22,386 nt of DNA from an uncultured Oscillospiraceae bacterium (GCA_934615645.1 CAKTTR010000033.1:1-22386); one strand, 5' to 3'; shown: positions 13,872-21,967, counted from the stretch's first letter. The notes: generated by a model not told the origin, from the sequence alone. Numbers and translations are program-made.

Positions 13872-14438
13872 TTATTTCGCGCGGCCCAGGTATTCGCCGG
13901 TACGGGTATCGACCTGGATCTTTTCGCCCTCGTCGATGAACAGGGGGATCTTGATCTCCGCGCCGGTTTCCAGCGTGGCGGGCTTCAGGGTGTTCGTGGC
14001 GGTGTTGCCGGGAACAGCCGGGTCAGAGGACGTGACGACCAGCTCGACAAAGTTCGGGCACTCGACGCCAAAGACATTGCCCTTGTGCGACAGGATGGTG
14101 CAGACCTCGTTCTCCTTGATGAACTTAAAGGCGTCCGGCAGGATGTCCTTACTCAGGGGGATCATGTCGTAGGTCTCCTGATCCATGAAGTAATAGAGAT
14201 CGCCATCGTTGTAGCTGTATTCCATCTTCTTGCGCTCAATGAAAGCTTCTTCAAACTTTGCAGTCGGGTTGAAGGAGGTCTCCGTCACGCCGCCGGTGAT
14301 GATGTTGCGCATCTTGGTGCGGACAAAGGCTGCGCCCTTGCCGGGCTTTACATGCTGAAATTCCACGACCTGGAAAATCTTGCCATCCATCTCAAAGGTC
14401 TTACCGTTTCTGAAGTCACCTGCGGTAATTGTTGCCAT
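13872..14438 (-). CDS. efp: Translation elongation factor P, 188 aa
   Basis: EF-P binds stalled ribosomes between the P and E sites and promotes peptide bonds at polyproline stretches. The protein is full length with the three-domain layout. The N-terminal KOW-like domain has the loop HVKPGKGAA, whose tip Lys34 is the position modified in other bacteria. The C-terminal OB domain ends in the signature PLFIDEGEKIQVDTRTGEYLGR. The Lys is flanked as in the Lys-type EF-Ps, not the Arg type. The strong site GGAGGAAT precedes the ATG. It has its own promoter and lies between a peptidase gene and the zinc-ribbon gene; a peptidase-efp pair is common in Firmicutes. Confidence 0.97.
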   Translation of the reverse strand: MATITAGDFRNGKTFEMDGKIFQVVEFQHVKPGKGAAFVRTKMRNIITGGVTETSFNPTAKFEEAFIERKKMEYSYNDGDLYYFMDQETYDMIPLSKDILPDAFKFIKENEVCTILSHKGNVFGVECPNFVELVVTSSDPAVPGNTATNTLKPATLETGAEIKIPLFIDEGEKIQVDTRTGEYLGRAK

Positions 14439-14500
14439 ATCTATTCCTCCAATGTGTACAATGTGTAGTTTCGCCCTTCATGAGCACAATATCTCTTTTT

Positions 14501-14529
14501 ATTTTACTACATCACCCGTACGATTGCAA
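14501..14529 (-). promoter_or_regulatory. Sigma-A promoter upstream of efp
   Basis: On the minus strand TTGCAA (14524-14529) and TAAAAT (14501-14506) are separated by 17 bases. They lie 62 bases before the efp start, within the short gap after the peptidase gene. Confidence 0.6.
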
Positions 14530-14536
14530 GCATTTC

Positions 14537-15604
14537 TCACAAAATAATCAGCTCCTTCGGGCTTTTTGTGATATCCTTGCAGCCGTTTTCCTCCACGATG
14601 ACGACATCCTCGATGCGGACGCCGAATTGGCCGGGCAGATAGATCCCCGGCTCGGCGGAGCAGACCGCGCCCACCGGGATATTGCCCGCGTAGCTGGGGC
14701 TGCAATTGGGCGCTTCATGAATTTCAATGCCCAGGCTATGGCCGTAGCCGTGGCCGAAGTACGCGCCGTAACCGGCGTCCACGATCACCTGCCGGGCCGC
14801 AGCGTCGATCTCGCGGCCGGGCATGCCCGCGTGGGTCGCGGCGATACCGGTCAGCTGTGCCTGCAGTACGGTGCTGTAGACCTCCCGCATCTGGGGCGTC
14901 ACATGGCCGAGGGCGACGGTGCGGGTCATATCCGCGCAGTAGCCGTGGTACTTTGCGCCAAAGTCCATGGTGATAAAATCCCCCGCCTGCAGCTGCCGCT
15001 GCCCGGCGACGCCGTGGGGCATACTGGTATTGGGGCCGGAGACGACGATCGGGTCAAAGGCCAGGCCGTCGGCGCCGTTTTCATACAGGGCAGCAATGAG
15101 CTTAGCGTAGAGCTGCTTTTCCGTCATCCCCGGGGCGATCTGGCCGCAGATCTGGGTGAAGGCAGCGTCGGTGATGCGCTGGGCCTCGACCATCCGGGTC
15201 AGCTCCCAGGATTCCTTCGAATGGCGGCAGCTGTCAAGCATCTGCTGGGCAAAAAACAGCGCGATATCCAGCCGCTTTGTAAGCTTTTCATGCTCCGCGA
15301 CGGTCATATACCGCTCTTCGATACCAAGCTGGGTGATCCCCTTTTCCGCCACGAGGGCCTGCAGATAGTCCAGCGCGCTATGGGTGTGGTCCGTCTGGCG
15401 GACGTCGCAGTCCGGCAGTGCGCGGTGGGCGGCTTCGATATAACGGGAGTCGGTGAAAAAGCTGACGCCGTCCTGGCAGACGACGGCCATAGATTCGTCG
15501 ATATCCGCACCGATGCCGTAAAAGCGGTTCGTGCGGCTGGTCAGCAGCAGCGCCTGCTGCGGGCCGGTCAGTTTTTCCTGAAATTTCTTTAAATTCGCGT
15601 GCAT
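14537..15604 (-). CDS. M24-family metallopeptidase (Xaa-Pro aminopeptidase/dipeptidase), 355 aa
   Basis: This is a cytoplasmic peptidase that removes residues ahead of proline. The N-terminal creatinase-like domain (about 1-125) is followed by the pita-bread catalytic domain with a full set of metal ligands: Asp214 (MDFGAKY), Asp225 (CADMTRT), His289 (GYGHSLG), Glu318 (SAEPGIY) and Glu332 (VRIEDVV). The length is that of the short PepP/PepQ forms of Firmicutes. The start at 15604 follows AAAGGAAGG; the longer reading from 15670 lies inside the upstream gene. It overlaps the end of the YqeG-type gene by 16 bases, which indicates translational coupling. Aminopeptidase versus prolidase specificity is not clear from sequence. 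Confidence 0.92.
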   Translation of the reverse strand: MHANLKKFQEKLTGPQQALLLTSRTNRFYGIGADIDESMAVVCQDGVSFFTDSRYIEAAHRALPDCDVRQTDHTHSALDYLQALVAEKGITQLGIEERYMTVAEHEKLTKRLDIALFFAQQMLDSCRHSKESWELTRMVEAQRITDAAFTQICGQIAPGMTEKQLYAKLIAALYENGADGLAFDPIVVSGPNTSMPHGVAGQRQLQAGDFITMDFGAKYHGYCADMTRTVALGHVTPQMREVYSTVLQAQLTGIAATHAGMPGREIDAAARQVIVDAGYGAYFGHGYGHSLGIEIHEAPNCSPSYAGNIPVGAVCSAEPGIYLPGQFGVRIEDVVIVEENGCKDITKSPKELIIL

Positions 15605-16101
15605 AATGCTTTCCTTCCTTTCGCGGCAAGAATAAACGGCTGCTCCGCCACATGGCGCAGCTTGAGCCATATCGTATGATTACTGATCGCCTGCACCAGG
15701 ATCGGCAGAGCGCCCGCCCGGTTCGCACCCAGGACATCCGTATAGATCTGGTCCCCCGCCAGGGCGGCGTGCTCCGGCGCGACGCCGTAGCGGGCCATGC
15801 AGGCGCGCAGCACCTTGGCCGAGGGCTTGTGGGCGTGGGTCATAACGTCCAGCCCGTAACGCTTCGCAAAGGTCACGACCCGGGGCTTTTTGCTATTGGA
15901 GACGATACAGAGCTGGATCCCGGAGGCCGCCATTTCCGTCAGCCAGGCCAGCATTTCCTCCGTAGGCTCGTCCGTCGTATACGGGACGATGGTATTATCA
16001 AAATCCAGCATCAGCAGCGCAATGCCCCGCTGCTGCAGCAGCTGCGGCGACAGGTCCGTGACCGTGCGCGCCATGATGCGCGGCAAAAATGAAAGGCTCA
16101 T
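15589..16101 (-). CDS. YqeG-family HAD-type phosphatase, 170 aa
   Basis: This is a small haloacid dehalogenase-superfamily phosphatase of the YqeG (HAD IIIA) family. Motif I is DFDNT with nucleophile Asp33 and Asp35. Motif II is Ser69 in IVSNS, the motif III lysine is Lys92 (HKPS), and motif IV is GDQIYTD (116-122). The physiological substrate in this family is not firmly established. The start at 16101 matches the usual length of about 170; readings from further upstream add a low-complexity segment with no homology. GGGAG lies just before the ATG. It is the first gene of an operon with the M24 peptidase, under a good promoter at 16172-16200. Confidence 0.88.
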   Translation of the reverse strand: MSLSFLPRIMARTVTDLSPQLLQQRGIALLMLDFDNTIVPYTTDEPTEEMLAWLTEMAASGIQLCIVSNSKKPRVVTFAKRYGLDVMTHAHKPSAKVLRACMARYGVAPEHAALAGDQIYTDVLGANRAGALPILVQAISNHTIWLKLRHVAEQPFILAAKGRKALCTRI

Positions 16102-16171
16102 ATTCTCTCCCGGCGACGCATAGGGTGATACCGGACCGGCAGGCAGCCCGGCGGCAGACGTCGCCATGGGC

Positions 16172-16200
16172 ATTATAGCAGATTTTCCGTCCGGACGCAA
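16172..16200 (-). promoter_or_regulatory. Sigma-A promoter of the YqeG-peptidase operon
   Basis: On the minus strand TTGCGT (16195-16200) and a perfect TATAAT (16172-16177) are separated by 17 bases. The -35 box abuts the ribosome binding site of the divergent plus-strand gene. Confidence 0.7.
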
Positions 16201-16214
16201 GGAGGCGATGCGGC

Positions 16215-16976
16215 GTGAGAGAATATATCGTCGTTCCGCCGGGCCAAACGCCGCCCCCGGCGGCGTGCCTTGCTCTGCCGGTCGATCCCCCTGCCCCCGG
16301 CGCGCCCTGGGCCAAGCCCGCAGCGCCGGACGCCCTCTGGGTCATCACAGACCGCTGCCCCCTCCCGCCGGACGCGTCAAGCGCTGCGTCCCTGTGCCAG
16401 ATGGCGCGGCAGGGCTGCAGCGGCATCTATGCCGATTTTGAGCGTCCGCCGGGAAACGCAGCCTGCCGGTTCCTGGCGGCGCTGCAGGCCGGGCTTTCGC
16501 AGCTTCGTCTTCCGCTGCTCGTTCCAGCCGCCTACGCGCCGCTGCTGCCGGGGGCGGCCTGCGTGCTTACCTGGCAGCCTGGGGGCGGTGCGTTTTCGGC
16601 GGCAGTGCAGGCCGCCTGTGGAAGGCGCGCAGGCCGGGCGTGCTTTTTGGACCTTGCCCCGGTATGCTGCCGCGTCCGGCTGGGCGAGTCTGCGCCGCCG
16701 GAGCGTCTTTCGCCCGCCGCGCTGGCAGAAGCGCTGACAGGGCCTGTATTTTACAACGCGCCCCTGGGCTGCTATTACAGGCTGACCCATATAGACGACG
16801 CCCTCCTTTGCACCCTTTTCGACACCGCCGCGTCTTTTCAAGCGCGCCGCAGCCAAGCCGCGCGCCTGCCCCTGACCGGCCTCTTGCTCCTGCAGCCCGA
16901 ATTAGACGCGCTCTCCAGTGCCCCCGATTTTGAAATTTCTGCCTTTTCAGCACAAAAACCCTCTTATCATTTCTGA
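16215..16976 (+). CDS. Protein of unknown function, 253 aa
   Basis: I do not recognise this protein. It starts with GTG at 16215, preceded by AAGGAGG at 9 bases, which is the main reason to believe it is real. The product is rich in Ala, Pro and Leu, with no signal peptide and no clear membrane segment. Alternating hydrophobic strands and helices (LWVITDRCPL, GIYADFERPP, RLPLLVPAAY, ACFLDLAPVCC, PVFYNAP) are compatible with an alpha/beta or barrel fold, but I see no catalytic motif. It is the only plus-strand gene among housekeeping genes, and its stop codon lies inside the terminator hairpin shared with rpsU. Divergent from the YqeG-type gene; no clear promoter of its own was found. Confidence 0.65.
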   Translation: MREYIVVPPGQTPPPAACLALPVDPPAPGAPWAKPAAPDALWVITDRCPLPPDASSAASLCQMARQGCSGIYADFERPPGNAACRFLAALQAGLSQLRLPLLVPAAYAPLLPGAACVLTWQPGGGAFSAAVQAACGRRAGRACFLDLAPVCCRVRLGESAPPERLSPAALAEALTGPVFYNAPLGCYYRLTHIDDALLCTLFDTAASFQARRSQAARLPLTGLLLLQPELDALSSAPDFEISAFSAQKPSYHF

Positions 16977-16987
16977 TAAGAGGGTTT
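16956..16987. terminator. Bidirectional terminator overlapping a stop codon
   Basis: A perfect 14-bp stem (16956-16969 with 16974-16987, 4-base loop TTTC) carries the TGA of the plus-strand gene at 16974-16976 in its second arm. The minus strand ends in TTTTTGTG, serving rpsU; the plus strand ends in TTTGCTTTTG. Confidence 0.88.
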
Positions 16988-17011
16988 GCTTTTGCAGTTT
17001 GGAGAAGAAAA

Positions 17012-17194
17012 TCAATAGAACTTTCTCTTGTTCTTACGAGCCGCTTCAGACTTCTGCTTCCGCTTCAGGCTGGGGCTTACATAATGCTCTCTTTTCTTGA
17101 CTTCCTGGATCGTACCAGCCTTCTGGCAGCTACGCTTGAAGCGCTTCAGAGCACTCTCTAAGGACTCGCCTTCTTTGACGCGAATTTCAGACAT
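17012..17194 (-). CDS. rpsU: Small ribosomal subunit protein bS21, 60 aa
   Basis: bS21 sits near the 3' end of 16S rRNA on the 30S platform and helps initiation. The protein is short and very basic with the family signature: EIRVKEGESLESALKRFKR at the start, then SLKRKQKSEAARKNKRK at the end. The length (about 58-60) is normal. A strong GGAGGGAGGG site precedes the ATG. It is monocistronic, with its own consensus promoter upstream and a strong terminator 24 bases after the stop. The leader of about 60 bases can form two hairpins, the second directly in front of the ribosome binding site. Confidence 0.97.
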   Translation of the reverse strand: MSEIRVKEGESLESALKRFKRSCQKAGTIQEVKKREHYVSPSLKRKQKSEAARKNKRKFY

Positions 17195-17213
17195 TGATTT
17201 CCCTCCCTCCGAT

Positions 17214-17255
17214 GCACCGGTTATCTCCAGGTGCTTTCAGGGCCGTTCCAACGGC
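17214..17255 (-). promoter_or_regulatory. Two hairpins in the rpsU leader
   Basis: Hairpin 1 is GCCGT/ACGGC with a UGGA tetraloop (17242-17255). Hairpin 2 is a 7-bp stem with one bulged A (17214-17234), immediately upstream of the GGAGG site. They may act in autogenous control, as ribosomal protein leaders often do; this is inference. Confidence 0.35.
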
Positions 17256-17262
17256 AGAAATA

Positions 17263-17291
17263 ATTATAGCTAGAATCCGCCAAATTGTCAA
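17263..17291 (-). promoter_or_regulatory. Consensus sigma-A promoter of rpsU
   Basis: On the minus strand perfect TTGACA (17286-17291) and perfect TATAAT (17263-17268) are separated by the optimal 17 bases. Confidence 0.92.
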
Positions 17292-17330
17292 GGGTGATTT
17301 TTGGATTTTATCCCTATTTTTTGAAAAATG

Positions 17331-17822
17331 TCACATCTTCGCAAAACGACGGGCCAGCCGCCCCAGCAGCAGGTCATAGAGCCCAAAGGCCGCAACGGCC
17401 AGGGCAAGCAGCGCGGCCGTCAGCCCCGCCGTCTCCCGCCAGGGCAAGCCCAGGATCAGCCATGCCGCCGCCAGCGCCGCCGCGCTGCCCGCCAGGAAGA
17501 CGGCAAGCTTCACCGCAAGCCGCACCGGGCGGCAGGCAAGCCTTTGCAGCCGCGGCCGCAGCAGCGGATAATACCCCAGGCACAAAAAGACCAGGGCCGC
17601 TTCCTTATCCTGCGTCAGGAGCAGGCTCAGCAGGGCCACGGCAAAAAACCAACACAGCCCCAGCCGCTTCCCGCACCGTCCCGCGGCGAATGCCAGCAGG
17701 AGACTGGCCGCCACCGGGGCGCAGTACGTCGCCGCCGGGAGCCAGCCGCCTGCGATCATCAGTACCACCGCCAGCGCTGCCGTCACGCCGCAAAAGGCCA
17801 TGGCGCTGGCCTGCCCGCGCAT
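17331..17822 (-). CDS. Integral membrane protein of unknown function, 163 aa
   Basis: Not recognised as a named family. About five hydrophobic segments can be seen (roughly 8-26, 29-48, 54-70, 103-124 and 133-153). Between the third and fourth lies a charged loop with DKEAALVFLCLGYYPLLRPRL (72-92), the most motif-like part. The C-terminus is basic (RLARRFAKM). Its ATG overlaps the TGA of the nicotinate phosphoribosyltransferase gene by one base (TGATG), so it is translationally coupled to it. A link to nicotinate uptake or NAD salvage is conceivable from position alone. No terminator is evident after it, so transcripts may continue into rpsU. Confidence 0.75.
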   Translation of the reverse strand: MRGQASAMAFCGVTAALAVVLMIAGGWLPAATYCAPVAASLLLAFAAGRCGKRLGLCWFFAVALLSLLLTQDKEAALVFLCLGYYPLLRPRLQRLACRPVRLAVKLAVFLAGSAAALAAAWLILGLPWRETAGLTAALLALAVAAFGLYDLLLGRLARRFAKM

Positions 17823-19276
17823 CAGCAGCCCGCGTTGCGCTGCAGCAGCTCGTTTTTAATATCCCAGAGCCGCTGGGACAGGTCGACATAATACTGGTGC
17901 GGATTATCAAAGCGCTTGACCTCATCCCAGAGCGTATCCACCTGCTGCAGGCAGTACGCCCGGATGTCATCCAGCTCCGGGCTCTGGTAGACCTGCTTGC
18001 CGTTCTGGAAGACCGGCACCTGCAGAGGCCGGGCCGTAAAGTTGCGGACGGTCTTGCGCTTCCAGGTCGCGTCCGGATCGAAAATCGTCAGCGGCGCGGC
18101 TTCGTCGATCTTCTCATCGTGCACGCAGATATAATCGGCGATGGCCTTGCCGTTTTCCTTGTCATAAAGCCGGTAGAGGGCCTTAAAATGCGGATTTGTG
18201 ATCTTGCCGACGTTTTCGCTGATCTTGATCTTCGGGATGATCTCGCCGTCCGGCTTTTCCACCGCGGCCAGCTTATAGACGCCGCCGAAGACCGGCTCAC
18301 TGCGGGCCGTGATAAGCCGCTCGCCGACGCCGAACATATCGATGCAGGCGCCCTGCCGCAGCAGGTCCTGGATCAGATGCTCATCCAGCGCATTGGAGAC
18401 GGTGATCTGGCACGCGGTCCACCCGGCCTCGTCCAGCATTTTCCGGGCCTCCCGGGTCAGGTAGGCCATATCGCCGGAGTCCAGCCGGATGCCGCATTTC
18501 GTGATGCCCATGGGCTTGAGGACCTCGTTAAAGGCGCGGATCGCGTCCGGCACGCCGGATTTGAGCGTATTGTAGGTATCGACCAGCAGGACCGCGTTTG
18601 TCGGGTACGTCCGGCAATAGGCCTTAAACGCCTCCAACTGGGAGTCAAACATCTGGACCCAGGAGTGGGCCATGGTGCCGCCGGCAAAAACGCCGTAGCG
18701 CTGGTCCGAGATGGTGCAGGCCGTGCCGTGGCAGCCGCCGATATAGGCTGCGCGGGCGCCCAGGATCGCGCCGTCCGCCCCCTGGGCCCGGCGGGAGCCA
18801 AATTCCAGCACCCGCCGCCCCTGGGCCGCCCGGATGACCCGGTTGGCCTTGGTCGCAATCAGGCTCTGGTGGTTCAGGGCCAGCAGCAGGAACGTCTCGA
18901 CGAATTGGGCCTCGATGGCCGGGGCGCGGACCGTCAGGATCGGCTCATGCGGGAAGACTGGCGTGCCCTCGGGCACCGCGTAGATATCCCCGGTGAAGCG
19001 GAAGGTCCGCAGGTAGTCCAAAAACGCCTCGTCAAACATGCCGCGGCTCCGGAGATAGGCAAGATCCGCCTCGGTAAAGTGCAGGTTGTTGATATAGTCG
19101 ATCACCTGCTCCAGGCCCGCCGCGATGGCAAAGCCGCCCTCATCCGGGCAGCGGCGGAAAAAGACGTCAAAATAGGTGATGGTATCGGCCATGCCGTTGA
19201 TAAAATAGCCGTTGCCCATGGTCAGCTCATAAAAATCGCAGAGCATGGTCAAATTCGTCGTTGCTTCCTCTTTCAT
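17822..19276 (-). CDS. pncB: Nicotinate phosphoribosyltransferase, 484 aa
   Basis: This enzyme makes nicotinate mononucleotide from nicotinate and PRPP, coupled to ATP hydrolysis, in the Preiss-Handler route to NAD. The N-terminus has the family signature LTMLCDFYELTMGNGYF. The central part has FGSRRAQGADGA, and GTMAHSW includes the His that is phosphorylated in characterised enzymes. Further family motifs are LLVDTYNT, GIRLDSGDMAYL and FGVGERL. The length is that of the longer Firmicute form with a C-terminal extension. The ATG at 19276 (GAGG seven bases upstream) is preferred to a TTG four codons earlier. It lies 15 bases after recR in the dnaX operon. Confidence 0.95.
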   Translation of the reverse strand: MKEEATTNLTMLCDFYELTMGNGYFINGMADTITYFDVFFRRCPDEGGFAIAAGLEQVIDYINNLHFTEADLAYLRSRGMFDEAFLDYLRTFRFTGDIYAVPEGTPVFPHEPILTVRAPAIEAQFVETFLLLALNHQSLIATKANRVIRAAQGRRVLEFGSRRAQGADGAILGARAAYIGGCHGTACTISDQRYGVFAGGTMAHSWVQMFDSQLEAFKAYCRTYPTNAVLLVDTYNTLKSGVPDAIRAFNEVLKPMGITKCGIRLDSGDMAYLTREARKMLDEAGWTACQITVSNALDEHLIQDLLRQGACIDMFGVGERLITARSEPVFGGVYKLAAVEKPDGEIIPKIKISENVGKITNPHFKALYRLYDKENGKAIADYICVHDEKIDEAAPLTIFDPDATWKRKTVRNFTARPLQVPVFQNGKQVYQSPELDDIRAYCLQQVDTLWDEVKRFDNPHQYYVDLSQRLWDIKNELLQRNAGC

Positions 19277-19291
19277 AATGCACCTCAAAGT

Positions 19292-19891
19292 TTAAATTTC
19301 GCAGCGCCCTTCCAGCGCGCGTAGGAGGGTGATCTCATCGGCATACTCCAGCTGGCTGCCGACAGGGATGCCATAGGCAAGGCGCGTGACCTTGATCTCA
19401 AGCGGCCGCAGCAGGCGGGAGAGATACATCGCCGTCGCCTCGCCCTCGGTATCGGGGTTCGTCGCCATGATGACCTCCCGGACCTCCTCCTTGCCGACCC
19501 GGTCCAGCAGCTCCCGGATGCGGATATCGTCCGGGCCAATGTGATTCAGCGGCGAGATCACGCCGTGCAGCACATGGTACAGCCCGTGATACTCCCGGGT
19601 CCGCTCCATGGCGATGACATCCTTGGGCTCTGCCACAACGCAGATCTGCCCGTGGTCCCGCTGCGGGTCGCTGCAGATGCTGCACACCGGCTCATCCGTC
19701 AGGTTCTGGCAGACGGGGCAGGTGTGGATCGTTTTTTTCGCCTGCAAAATGGCGCTTGCAAATTCCGCCGCCGCGTCGTCAGGCAAGCTCAGAACATGAA
19801 ACGCCAGCCGCTGGGCCGTCTTGCTGCCGATGCCGGGCAGGCGGGCAAACTGCTCGGTCAGCGTTTCAAATGCCGCCGGGAAATATCGCAT
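19292..19891 (-). CDS. recR: Recombination mediator protein RecR, 199 aa
   Basis: RecR acts with RecO (and RecF) to load RecA on single-stranded DNA gaps. The N-terminal helix-hairpin-helix is LARLPGIGSKTAQRLAFH-like (16-32). The zinc finger uses Cys58, Cys61, Cys70 and Cys73. The Toprim domain (about 81-175) includes VVAEPKDVIAMERT and ATNPDTEGEATA. The length is standard. The gene follows ebfC after two bases, in the conserved order dnaX-ebfC-recR. Confidence 0.97.
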   Translation of the reverse strand: MRYFPAAFETLTEQFARLPGIGSKTAQRLAFHVLSLPDDAAAEFASAILQAKKTIHTCPVCQNLTDEPVCSICSDPQRDHGQICVVAEPKDVIAMERTREYHGLYHVLHGVISPLNHIGPDDIRIRELLDRVGKEEVREVIMATNPDTEGEATAMYLSRLLRPLEIKVTRLAYGIPVGSQLEYADEITLLRALEGRCEI

Positions 19892-19893
19892 CG

Positions 19894-20244
19894 TTAAAAC
19901 AGCCCTCCCAGATTCAGGCCGCCGGTCAGCTTGGCCATATTGGCGGAAGCCTCGCTGTCCGCCTTGCGCAGCGCCTCATTGACCGCCGCAATGACCAGGT
20001 CCTGGAGCATTTCCACATCCTCCGGGTCTACCGCATCCGGCGCGATGGTCAGGGAGACGACCTCGTGCTTGCCGTTGACCTGCGCCGTCACGACGCCGCC
20101 GCCGGCAGAAGCCTCATAGGCCTTCTGCTCCATCTCCTCCTGCATTTTCAGCATGTCCTGCTGCATTTTCTGGGCCTGCTTGACCATGTTCATATTCATG
20201 CCGCCGCCCATCATGGGCCGGCCCCGGTAACCGCCTTTTGCCAT
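19894..20244 (-). CDS. ebfC: YbaB/EbfC-family nucleoid-associated protein, 116 aa
   Basis: This is a small dimeric DNA-binding protein. After a Gly/Met-rich N-terminus (KGGYRGRPMMGGGMNMNM) comes the family core: a long helix VKQAQKMQQDMLKMQEEME, strands GGGVVTAQVNGKHEVVSLTI, and a helix LQDLVIAAVNEAL. The N-terminal extension is slightly longer than in E. coli YbaB (109 aa). AAGGAG lies 9 bases before the ATG. It sits between dnaX and recR, as in most bacteria. Confidence 0.95.
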   Translation of the reverse strand: MAKGGYRGRPMMGGGMNMNMVKQAQKMQQDMLKMQEEMEQKAYEASAGGGVVTAQVNGKHEVVSLTIAPDAVDPEDVEMLQDLVIAAVNEALRKADSEASANMAKLTGGLNLGGLF

Positions 20245-20287
20245 TGTACTGTTCTCCTTTACTTCCTGGTTTTATAAAAAATTGCTT

Positions 20288-21922
20288 TTACTCTTCATGA
20301 ATGGAAAAAATATCGCTGTGCGCCTGCCCGAAAGAGATGAGCTCCTCCAGCGCACGGGAATCGCCCTTTTGCCCCTTGATGACGACCTGCACTGCCACCG
20401 GGCGGCCCAGCAGCGTCGCAGCCTTTGTCTGCACCAGCTCCCGCACAGCGGGCTTATCCACAATGGCCTTGACAAATGCGTCGTTTGCCACCAGCTGCAG
20501 CGCATCGCCCCGCAGGCGCGGCTGCAGCGGCGCATTTTCCGCGCCGGTGAAAAAGCCGACAACCGGCGGCCGCAGCTCCGCGCGCATCCGCTGGGCAAGC
20601 TCCGGCCAGAAGCCGTCCGGCAGGGGCGTGTCCTCCTCCAAAGTTACCTCCTCCGGCAGCGTTTGGCCTGCGGCGCTGCTTGACGCTGCAGGCGCAGTCT
20701 CGTGCACCGGTCCCTCCGTCGGCGGTGCATCTGCCGCCTCCGGCGCTGCCGCCGGGCGGGCATGCACCAGAACGCCGGAGGCCAGCTGCTCCTCGACCCG
20801 GCTGAGCCGGGCGTTCAGCGACTGGGCATCCAATTGCAGCTGCGGCAGGCAGAGCTGCAGCAGGCAGAGCTCACAGTCCACCCGGGGGTTCTGGCTCTTG
20901 CTGAAATTCGCCGCCGTCTGCTGCAGCAGCGCGATGATGCGCAGCAGCTCCGCTTCCGCGAAGGCATTTTGCAGCTGCAGCACCTGCGATGTCTCACTGA
21001 CGCCGGAGAGCATCCCCAGGCCGCCGCCCGGCGCGGTTTTCACGATCAAAATATCCCGGGCCAGGCAGGCCATCTCATCCAAAAGCGCCGCCAGATCCTT
21101 GCCGCCGGCATACAGGGCGGCAAATTCCTCCAGCGCAGCCCGGGCGTCGCGTCGGGAGACCGCTTCCAGCAGCTGGGCCGCCTTGCGGGTCCCCGCCAGG
21201 CCGAGGCAGCGCTCGACGGTCTCCGCCGTGATCGTGCCGCCCCCGGCGGAGGCGCATTGATCCAGCAGGCTCATGCCGTCACGCAGCGCGCCGTCGGCCA
21301 AATGGCTCAGCAGCTGCACCGCGCCATCGTCAATGGAGATCTGCTCCTGGTAGGCAACATAGCGGATGCGCCCGGCGATATCCTCCGGCAGCAGCCGCCG
21401 GAAGGAAAAGCGCTGGCAGCGGGAGAGGATCGTCGCCGGGACCTTGTGCAGCTCCGTCGTCGCCAGGATAAACAGCAGATGCTCCGGCGGCTCCTCGATC
21501 GTCTTGAGCAGGGCGTTGAACGCCGCCATCGAGAGCATATGGACCTCGTCGATGATATACACCCGCTTTTTTGCCTCTGCCGGGGTATAGACCGCGTCAT
21601 CCCGCAGAGCGCGGACATGGTCGACGCCGTTGTTTGACGCTGCGTCGATCTCCTGCACGTCCGTACAGGCCCCGGCTTCGATGGCCTTGCAGATGGCGCA
21701 GCGGTTGCAGGGGCTGCCATCGATCGGCTCCAGGCAGTTGACGGCCTTGGCCAGGATCTTGGCGCAGCTCGTCTTGCCCGTGCCCCGGGTGCCGGTGAAG
21801 AGGTACGCATGGCTCAGATGCCCCGTCAGCAGCTGGGCCTTGAGCGTATCCGTGACGCTCTTCTGCCCCACGACCTCGTCAAATGTCTTCGGCCGGTATT
21901 TTCGATACAATGCCTGGTACAT
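20288..21922 (-). CDS. dnaX: DNA polymerase III subunit gamma/tau, 544 aa
   Basis: This is the clamp-loader ATPase of the replicative polymerase. Visible features are Walker A GTRGTGKT (44-51), a zinc site with Cys63, Cys72, Cys75 and Cys78, Walker B DEVH (125-128) and the arginine-finger SRC motif (167-169). An Ala/Pro-rich linker (about 395-450) is followed by a C-terminal tau-like domain. The start at 21922 (MYQALYRKYRP, the usual N-terminus) is preferred to an ATG six codons earlier, because GAGAAGG lies between them. I did not find an obvious A-rich slippage site for a short gamma form. It is the first gene of the dnaX-ebfC-recR-pncB operon. Confidence 0.96.
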   Translation of the reverse strand: MYQALYRKYRPKTFDEVVGQKSVTDTLKAQLLTGHLSHAYLFTGTRGTGKTSCAKILAKAVNCLEPIDGSPCNRCAICKAIEAGACTDVQEIDAASNNGVDHVRALRDDAVYTPAEAKKRVYIIDEVHMLSMAAFNALLKTIEEPPEHLLFILATTELHKVPATILSRCQRFSFRRLLPEDIAGRIRYVAYQEQISIDDGAVQLLSHLADGALRDGMSLLDQCASAGGGTITAETVERCLGLAGTRKAAQLLEAVSRRDARAALEEFAALYAGGKDLAALLDEMACLARDILIVKTAPGGGLGMLSGVSETSQVLQLQNAFAEAELLRIIALLQQTAANFSKSQNPRVDCELCLLQLCLPQLQLDAQSLNARLSRVEEQLASGVLVHARPAAAPEAADAPPTEGPVHETAPAASSSAAGQTLPEEVTLEEDTPLPDGFWPELAQRMRAELRPPVVGFFTGAENAPLQPRLRGDALQLVANDAFVKAIVDKPAVRELVQTKAATLLGRPVAVQVVIKGQKGDSRALEELISFGQAHSDIFSIHEE

Positions 21923-21967
21923 AGGCCACCTTCTCCCCATCCGGCACAGTTTCTTATATTATCCTCT

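Noticed and set aside
17285..19324. A 679-codon plus-strand frame antisense to pncB and the membrane protein
   Set aside because: It is antisense to a conserved enzyme, begins inside the rpsU promoter region and has a low-complexity Pro/Ala/Arg-rich start.
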